Position numbers and translations under genes: made by a program. From Episyrphus balteatus (taxonomy: Eukaryota; Arthropoda; Insecta; Diptera; Syrphidae), in NCBI RefSeq assembly GCF_945859705.1, contig NC_079136.1, positions 97,959,120 through 98,023,119 of the forward strand: 64,000 nt of DNA. Reading direction: 5' to 3'. Positions 56,534 to 64,000 of the stretch are shown here, piece after piece (positions within the stretch are counted from its first letter, which is position 1; the number at the start of each line of letters is the position of its first letter). The notes beneath the pieces are model-generated. The model saw only the letters and a list, made by a program, of their open reading frames with translations, ran no database searches and was not told the origin of the DNA.

Positions 56534-57459
56534 CACTGAGGAAAAACCGCAACGTAAAATGTAATACGTTCAACGTTGATTTAATGTTGAAAAAACTACC
56601 ATGAAACACTTTTAAAATAAAATTGAAACAACGCACAATGGGGAAAAATGACAAAAAGCTGGCATTAAATCAACCAAAAGAGCTAGACACTTGAAATTTG
56701 GAACAAGTCTTACTGATACAAATGTTAGTTCATAGCCGAATGGGCCACGCCCATTTTAAGGGTTACCACCCATACACATACATATTTTTCATAAAAAGAA
56801 AATTTATTAGAACGTACTAGGGATCACTGATTCCATTTCAAAAAGATTCAACTTAGCACAATTAATAAATAATAAACAGTACACAATTTATTGAAACAAA
56901 CCAAAATGATAAAAAGTCGTAAAATTCTACCCAGAAGTGATCTTTCTCTTCCTTTGAGACAATCTCCTGAATTACACGTGGTTTGAATTAATTTTTTCTC
57001 TCTTATTTCTAATTCTCTATTATATTTCAAAGAGAAATAGTTGAGTTATTCTAAACAAAGCTCAATTTTATGATTTAATTAAATGCCAGCTTTTTTAATT
57101 GTGCCCCATTGTGCAACGTAAGAATTTTTTTTATTTTTGTCGGACTTCAGCTTTTGTACCATTTTATCACCTTAATTTCCAACAGTGAGATAGCACGCTG
57201 GTAAAGCATTTGCCTAGAGACCAAAGAGTTGTAGGTTCGATCCCCAGGGGCTGCCAATTTTTTTTTTTTTTTTAATAAATTGATGCTTTTTTTCAAAGTT
57301 GAAACAACTTTGATTTAAAGAAATATAACGGCAAACGACTTTAAAATAACTATTTTCTACTTTGATTTTAAAATTTTCGTCTTCAACGCAAAATAATTCC
57401 AAAAAATTGTTGAATCAACGTGGTTTTCGTTGATTTAAAGTTGTTTTTTTCCCTCAGTG
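56534..57459. mobile_element. MITE with CACTGAGG ends and a tRNA-like insert
   Basis: The left end is CACTGAGGAAAAACC, the right end is the complement of CACTGAGGGAAAAAAAC, and TA lies on both sides (56532-56533 and 57460-57461). Relatives or remnants lie at 16583-16802 and near 4475 and 5870. The right half contains a tRNA-like sequence followed by a T run. Confidence 0.6.
57187..57275 (+). ncRNA. tRNA-like pol III unit (pseudo-tRNA or SINE head)
   Basis: TAGCACGCTGG (57191-57201) resembles an A box. GGTTCGATCCC (57234-57244) matches the B box GGTTCGANTCC exactly. The spacing is tRNA-like and an 18-T run (57258-57275) would stop pol III. A weak anticodon hairpin (TTTG...CAAA) is present, but the T stem pairs poorly and no acceptor stem forms. 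A tRNA-derived relic is more likely than a working tRNA. Confidence 0.4.
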
Positions 57460-57464
57460 TAGGT

Positions 57465-59520
57465 ACATATTTCATTTTTTTTAAGACATGTATTTTACTT
57501 TCTACAACTTCAAATAAAAATTAAAGCTTCAAAAATAATGCTATACCTACACAAAAATTCTTAACCAATGCAAAAAACTACAGATTTCCTTAAGCTTGGT
57601 AAAAGATTTTATCCATTATCATGGACAAAAGAGGGAAAAAACATGTTTCGATAATTTTCAACTTTTTTCGGTTCGAATAATTTTATTGAGTCATGATAGT
57701 GACAGTTCACTTAAAAACACAACATTCATTTTTTTTTTCAATAATCTAAATCTTGATAATAAACAATCATGCCTCTAAATATTTCATTACTGGTATATCC
57801 AGATTAAAACCTTATAAAACTGAACTACTTGAAATCTTATCAGAACAACCTAGCCGTCCAAATTATTTTTGTTAAATAAAATTTGAAGTGTGCTCTCAGA
57901 CGAATGACATAATTGTTTAATTCTTAAACAAAACAAATTAAATACATTGCTTTCCATACAAATTAAGAAGATATTTTTTTATGTAATACAATTGCAAGTG
58001 TTTATTATGAAACAAAAAACTTTCTTCTGCAATTAAATTATATTTCAAGTAGTAGGTAACCATAGACAATGTCAAATTCCATTATATGTTTGATAACAGC
58101 TCTCATCACATTTTGTATGCTCGTCATGCAGGTTTCATCGTAATATAATTACACCTGAGACCTGAGTGGTTTGACTTAGGTGAAATTGAAAATAAAAAAA
58201 AAACAAAATTAATAAGCAAGCAATGATTACCTATCTACCTTGCTACAATATAAGGAAGTAGAGTAAGGCGGTTATGCAAACCAAACAATTGTTATTTAAT
58301 AGGTCATGTTATAGGTACATTTTTTTTTTATTTTTTATACAAAACTTAAAATCGTCCGGAACTGACCTATTACATGTTATCCATCCTACTCTTTTTTTTC
58401 TGTTCCAACTATTCAAAATGCTTAACGTTTTTCTCATTAACATCCTTTGAAATCTTTTCTTTTTCCACAATCAACCTGTTGTCTATAAATATAAAAAATT
58501 ATAATGCAATTATACGAGATAATAATGCACCACCCTAATCCAATTTATATAAAATGGAAAAGAAAAAAAAAATACCTTCATCGTTAGCAACAGAGTCCTC
58601 ATAATTTATATAAACTCTCGACTGCATTAAACAACAATAACAACTAAACCATAATATGCAAAATATCAGATTTATCGTAACATTATTTCCAGGCAACAAA
58701 ACAATGAAACAAAAAATAAAGGATCTCATTTCACATAATATTTTTCAATGCCAACTCTTTGCTCAGTTCATTTGACAGCTAACAAATCAGTTCATCTATC
58801 TTCTCTGGGGATTGCCCTCATTTTGAGATGCCCCTTCCTAGATTATAATCTAAGCCCACTCATTCTCTTTGGGGTTATTTCCGTATGTCGTTTGTGTATC
58901 CTTTCTAGTAAATTTATGTGGGTTTGATTTTGGTTTTGGTTGCAATCTCTCTTCTCATGTTCGAAATTTATTTTATTTTGTTTTTTTTTTTTTTTTTTGT
59001 CCACTGGTTGGTTCATCAGTATGACATCAATCAGCTTCGATGGCAGTGAAATGACACCAAATTGCTCCAGATTTTCAAAACAAAAATAGCATTTTCTTTA
59101 TGTGCGTCTCAATTGTACTGTGCGGTTCACTTGGTTAGGTTCACTCTATTTTTTACTTTCTGTAAAACTATAAGAGTTTAAATAGGGGCATTCCATGAAA
59201 AAGTGAACCTCGAAGAAATTGTGCAAACATTAAGATAACATTGAATAAATTTGAAATAAATTCGCACATTCTGCAAGAAACTGTCTGAAAATCACTTCCT
59301 TTTTTTGCACTACCCGTGACGGAAAAAAGACCGCTCTAACAATTTTGATTAATAAAAATACTATGTTCGGTCCAAAAAAATGTCCTACTTTTGATCTAAA
59401 AAAAAAATATTTTTTATAGAACAATAATGTATGCTATATCTTTTTTTTCAAAATTATGACCATATAAAAAAAAAATTTTTTGCAAAAAAAAAAAAAAAAT
59501 GTGAATATCAGTCACTTTTT
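57465..59520. other. Non-coding AT-rich stretch
   Basis: No exon or complete transposon is recognised. Long poly-T runs occur near 58980-58999. Confidence 0.4.
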
Positions 59521-59524
59521 CGAT

Positions 59525-59820
59525 AAACAAAAATTAAAGGTATGATATTTGACTAACTTTTTGTAATAATCCAGTTATCTTTCAATTAAGCAATCGAAAC
59601 CGAAAAAATTATTTAATGGAATATTTTTTATGAATTTTTAAAAGGGTTAACCCTTTCGGACCCAGCGTTACTCTCATGTAACATATCTTTAAAAATTCAT
59701 AAAAAAATATTCCATCAAATAATTTGTTATGTTTCGATGGCTTAATTGAAAGATAATAATGCCTAGTTACTGGATTAGTAAAAAAAGTTAGTCAAATATC
59801 ATACTTTTAATTTTTTTGTA
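59525..59820. repeat. Inverted repeat centred on a TTAA site
   Basis: 59525-59641 and 59690-59820 are imperfect complements (GATATTTGACTAACTTTTT, TCTTTCAATTAAG, ATGGAATATT and others). The middle holds TTAA (59647-59650) followed by CCCTTTCGGACCCAGCG. It looks like head-to-head copies of one piggyBac-like terminus. Confidence 0.5.
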
Positions 59821-59923
59821 TGTTGCTTACATGTAACATGAGAATAACACATTAGTTTTGCTATTTATTATTTTGGCACATAACTTTTTGCTATTGATAT
59901 TTCTTAGGTGTGATGTTTTTGAC

Positions 59924-61283
59924 GGTGCAGGGAAATAATTCCACGGGAATCTGCTCCACATGGGAATTTATTCCACTTCAAGTGGGAATCTAATACACTT
60001 TTTGAAGTGGAATAAATTCTCACCGTATAAGGGAATTTATTACACCTATTTTTTTGTGGAATTATTACCCACCAAAAATCTGAAAAATAGATAAATTTCT
60101 GAAAATTTTGAGAGCCATATTTTAATTCATGTTAATCAATACTTTATGTATACGGAAATAGAAGGTTTAGTTTTACCAAAATATTTTGTTTTTAAAAAAC
60201 GACGTTGTATTCTTTTTCAAAACAAACGATTAAATAGTTTTTCCTTCAACTGAAATATTCACAAATGTTTATATAATTCCAATTCTTCAAAAAATACGGT
60301 TTCTTTCAAGTTGGTCTTATTTAAGTTTGACATTTGGACATAAATTTGCCGGGACATTTGAGTTTATATGTGTCTAATAACATACATACTGATATTTAAT
60401 AGAAACACAAATGTACATTTATGTATATTGTATATGTCATATAATCCGGCAAACGCGAATCGGAAAAAAATTTGCTCACATGAGAATCTACTCAAATTTC
60501 ACAACCGAAACGCGAAGCGGAACAAATTTTGACCACGGGAGAATCAATTTTGAGGTGTGAAAATAAAAATTCGCGCGAATTTTTATTTTCACACCTCAAA
60601 ATTGATTCTCCCGTGGTCAAAATTTGTTCCGCTTCGCGTTTCGGTTGTGAAATTTGAGTAGATTCTCATGTGAGCAAATTTTTTTCCCCTTCGCTTTCAA
60701 CCAATTATTACAAGAAGGATTGATATGTTTTTGATCATTAAGTTCTCATTATTTGTTCGCTTTGTTTGTAAGATATTTATTCAAATCACGCGAACTGAAA
60801 TCTATGAGACTTGAAAGAAATCTTCTTCCTCTTTTCAGTAAACTATTGTTTTGCTATGAAATATATAATATTTTCCCAGATCGAATTGGAAAGAGCTCTA
60901 CTTTTCTAGGCATGAAAATGGTTTATAAATTTCTGACTATTTGAAACAATTTTCTAAGGTGAAAAATCAATTAAGCTTATAATTTTCATTCAAAATTACA
61001 TACGATATTTGTACCTTATAAACTGAAGATACTTTCTTTTTCCGCAAAATCCAGTTTTTCTCCACATTGCACATACAATACAAATATAAAGTAAAATCAT
61101 TCTCCAACGTGAAAAGGAATAAATCATCAAATTTGAAGGTGAAGTTATTTCCCAATAAAAAGTGTAATAAATTCTCACTCGAGGCGGGAATTTATTCCAC
61201 TTCAAAAAGTGGAACAGATTCCCACATGAGGTGGAATAAATTCCCATGTGGAGCAGATTCCCGTGGAATTATTTCCCTGCACC
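59924..61283. mobile_element. Foldback element with perfect 9-bp duplication
   Basis: GGTGCAGGGAAATAATTCCA is mirrored at the right end and the arms extend about 130 bp. The arms consist of variants of a GTGGAATAAATTCCCA / GGGAATCTGCTCC motif. GTTTTTGAC flanks both sides exactly (59915-59923 and 61284-61292). Nine-bp duplications with long repeat-built arms fit FB- or Mutator-like elements. The interior contains the perfect palindrome at 60462-60687. Confidence 0.8.
60462..60687. repeat. Perfect 226-bp palindrome without spacer
   Basis: Checked base by base around the centre 60574/60575 (TTCGCGCGAA). All 113 positions of one arm pair with the other and nothing separates them. Similarity decays just outside, at 60461 and 60688. 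The arm contains ACCACGGGAGAATC and CTCACATGAGAATC words, which echo the outer terminal repeats of the host element. Confidence 0.95.
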
Positions 61284-61790
61284 GTTTTTGACACGATAAT
61301 ACTGAAAAAACATTTTTTAATATTGATTTTCATAGCTTGGATTCGAAAGGGTTAATGATACCTGTCATAAAACCGTTTTATTGATTTCTGACTTTCTTCT
61401 AATAAATGACTTCAATGATTTAGGCGAACATTTTTAAACAAAAGCACAGAGTGCCGTATTGTTTTAGGGTGGTGGTAATATTTAAATTTATATAATATTT
61501 CAAAACCCTCTGTTTTGGATTTTTTTTAAATAAAACATTTATAAAATTAATTAAAATTATTTATTAATAAATTATTATAATTTTTAAAACATTTATTTCA
61601 ATTTTTTTTTTTTTTTTTTTGAAAAATCTTTTTTTCGATATTTTTTTTTAATTTTGTTGTCGAATAGTAGTTTCCAAATAATTTGAAAAATATTTGAAAA
61701 TTTGTATTTAAAAAAACATATTGTTTAAGCAAACGGTTTCTACAATTTAAAAACAAAAATTCTTCGTGATACAAGGAATTAAATGGCATA

Positions 61791-63807
61791 GGGTAGGATG
61801 GTATAAGAGTGCGCGGTTGATAAGAGTGCGCAAAGCGATTTTCTACGGTTTGAAAGAGAATATAAGACTGAACTTATTTTGGAAAGATCTAAATGAGTAT
61901 GATCTGCTGTCAAAATTTTATGCAAATTTGTTTGTAAACAGAGGTGCTAGTTAAGTTTAAGTTTTTTAGCACATTTTTTCCAATTTTTCTTGCCAAACAA
62001 ATTAAATTTTCCGCTTAACAACAAAAAATAACAATAAACAAAGTATGGGACATTGAAAAGTCGACAAAAAGAAACATTTGAGGAACACGTAAGATTGGTC
62101 ATAAAGTGCATTGTGAAATACATATATATTTTTCGATTACATGTCTGAACTTGTAAGAGTGCGCACCATGATGATGTATAAGAGTTCGCGGGTTATAAGA
62201 GTGGTAAATGCTATCCAAGGCTTCAAAATAACTGGCATTTGTTCATATACCAGCAAACAGCTGCTAGAAAAAGCAATTCCAACCAAAAAGAAACCAAATA
62301 CAAGTTTTACAAAAAAACAAGCGAATGAAAGTAACTAGGAAATATTGAAATTTTCTCGGAACCATTAACCGAAGACTAAATTGATTGTTCCTCATGCAAG
62401 GAGTGATGAGTTGAAAAATACTCTGTTTATTTAAAGATAGGCAGTTTTATTTGCGACTTTTGTGCGAACTTACACCTGTACGCAACTGCGCACTCTTACA
62501 AACTAAGCCGCGCACTCTTACACAATAGTGTGTATAAGAATGCGCAAATGACCTAATGTATTTTGTTTATAACTTTTGAATGAATACATTTTTGTTACCA
62601 GTTTTAAGTTTTTTTCGTTGCTTTGATTATAAACTAAAAACTATACAGGGTGTCCCAAAAGTAATGGATCAAACGAAATATGCTGATTGGGGAACTTAAG
62701 GGCTCTCAGAATTTGGTAACTTGTTCATCCCAAATCCTTACGGTTTTTGATTTAATGCAATATTTGTGAAATTTCGAAAAGTTCCTACTTGGCAACAGTA
62801 TTTTGCTTCCTGCGCCCATTATTGATTTTTGTTTTTTTAAATTCTTTTACGAAAACATTGCCAAATAATTAGGAACCATTCATTTATCAACAGATTTTTT
62901 ATTCCATACGCCACTTCGCTGCAAATTAACTAATAGTTTCAAGTTTTATTAAAAACCTATTTCTAACTTTTATTTGAGAGCAACACCACAAAAAAATTTT
63001 GTACGGTGTGACACTGGTTTATTATTTTAAAAACTTGTCCCAGTATTGCAGTTTTAAAAAAAGTATAAATGTTTAAAAAGTTGAAGTTAGATCGCAAATT
63101 ATTACAATATTAATTCAACAAAACAGGGTTTTTCAGAGCAAAAAACAAACAAAAATAAACAAATTTTCTTGAACAGTTGTTTGTTTATTTGTCTTTGAAC
63201 AACAGCCTCTATTTTTGCTTGAATTTTTGCTCTGAAAAACCTTGTTTTGTTGAATTCAAATTGCAATATTTTGCGATCTAACTTCAACTTTTTAAACATT
63301 TATACTTTTTTGAAAACTGCAATACTGGGACAAGTTTTTAAAATAATAAACCAGTGTCACACCGTACAAAATTTTTTTGCGGTGTTGCTCTCAAATAAAA
63401 GTTAGAAATAGATTTTTAATAAAACTTGAAACTGTTAGTTAATTTGCAGCGAAATGGCGTATGGAATAAAAAATCTGTTGATAAATGAATGGTTCCTAAT
63501 TATTTGGCAATGTTTTCGTAAAAGAATTAAAAAAAACAAAAATCAATAATGGGCGCAGGAAGCAAAATACTGTTGCCAAGTAGGAACTTTTCGAAATTTC
63601 ACAAATATTGCATTAAATCAAAAACCGTAAGGATTTGGGGTGAACAAGTTACCAAATTCTGAGAGCCCTTAAGTTCCCCAATCAGCATATTTCGTTTGAT
63701 CCATTACTTTTGGGACACCCTGTATATTAAAAAAGTAGTAAAATTCTTTTTGTTATTGTTTTATTTGGTGTTTTGTCTAAAATGCGCACTCTTATACCAC
63801 CTTACCC
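61791..63807. mobile_element. 2.0-kb element with repeated TATAAGAGTGCGC motifs, TA flanks
   Basis: The ends are GGGTAGGATGGTATAAGAGT and the complement of GGGTAAGGTGGTATAAGAGT, flanked by TA (61789-61790 and 63808-63809). The motif TAAGAGTGCGC, or a close variant, recurs near 61803, 61820, 62155, 62190, 62500, 62515, 62535 and 63784, in both orientations. Two short frames (61766-61954 and 62141-62338) span motif copies and are not convincing. A second palindromic element is nested at 62646. Confidence 0.7.
62646..63722. mobile_element. 1,077-bp whole-element palindrome, copy 2 (nested)
   Basis: Same terminal CAGGGTGTCCCAAAAGTAAT, same total length and same mirror organisation as 55449-56525, with TA on both sides (62644-62645 and 63723-63724). 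By eye it is clearly diverged from copy 1, while its own arms remain much closer to each other. Confidence 0.85.
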
Positions 63808-63809
63808 TA

Positions 63810-64000
63810 CTTAGTTTGTAAATTGAGACAGTTTAAAAAGGTGTTTTGGTTATTTTTAAAATTTCAATCCTATTTTACATTTCTAATAAATTTATCATAA
63901 AATTAAATTAAAATTTTATTTGTTAATGCTATACAAAATTTAACATTCTTAGCAACTTTGATCATATTATCGTGCAAAATTTTACTTAGCTAAGAACTGA
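63810..64000. other. Non-coding right edge
   Basis: AT-rich sequence after the TA flank of the last element. No feature is recognised. Confidence 0.4.

Larger units (their letters stand above)
59651..61351. mobile_element. Possible piggyBac-like MITE split by a nested foldback element
   Basis: The left end is CCCTTTCGGACCCAGC. The right end is the complement of CCCTTTCGAATCCAAGC. TTAA lies directly outside both (59647-59650 and 61352-61355), the invariant piggyBac target. Removing the nested element at 59924 leaves only about 320 bp, so this is a MITE-sized unit. Confidence 0.5.

Noticed and set aside
57187..57264. Functional tRNA gene
   Set aside because: The T stem pairs at only three of five positions and no seven-base acceptor stem forms; recorded as tRNA-like instead.
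61766..62338. Two small plus-strand frames in the GTGCGC element considered as transposase pieces
   Set aside because: They are made partly of the repeated motif itself and show no conserved transposase signature.

Overview
The window is nuclear DNA of an insect, most likely a fly (Diptera). It is very AT-rich, genes are broken into many small exons by GT/AG introns, and short inverted-repeat transposons and decayed retrotransposons fill the space between. No bacterial or phage feature, CRISPR array or rRNA is present.

One gene can be assembled with confidence. On the minus strand, twelve exons between 40468 and 22971 join in phase into a 664-residue reading frame. It has two coiled-coil regions and two C-terminal membrane segments and belongs to the TMCC (transmembrane and coiled-coil) family, whose Drosophila member is Dementin (Dmtn). 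The 5' end may be incomplete. A second gene is seen only as its first coding exon, minus strand 2326-2200: a signal peptide plus the start of a propeptide ending in a Lys-Arg site, preceded by an initiator/DPE-type core promoter. Its other exons are probably off the left edge.

The 9-kb second visible intron of the TMCC gene holds an almost complete non-LTR retrotransposon (33018-38412, plus strand, antisense to the gene). It has a 13-bp target duplication, ORF1, an endonuclease/reverse transcriptase ORF2, an RNase H region cut off by a frameshift, and a (TACC)n tail. Two older LINE scraps lie at 6.5 and 7.6 kb.

The rest is mostly non-autonomous DNA transposons and foldback elements, many with visible target-site duplications. 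The main ones start at 9.1, 11.0, 14.8, 15.7, 17.1, 20.0, 41.2, 43.5, 52.9, 54.7, 55.4, 56.5, 59.65, 59.9, 61.8 and 62.6 kb. From 54.7 to 63.8 kb they are nested in or abut one another. Points of interest are a mismatch-free 226-bp palindrome without spacer (60462-60687), two 1,077-bp whole-element palindromes of the same family, foldbacks whose arms are built of short tandem motifs, and one sequence module shared by several otherwise different inverted-repeat elements. All similarity statements were made by eye, without database searches.
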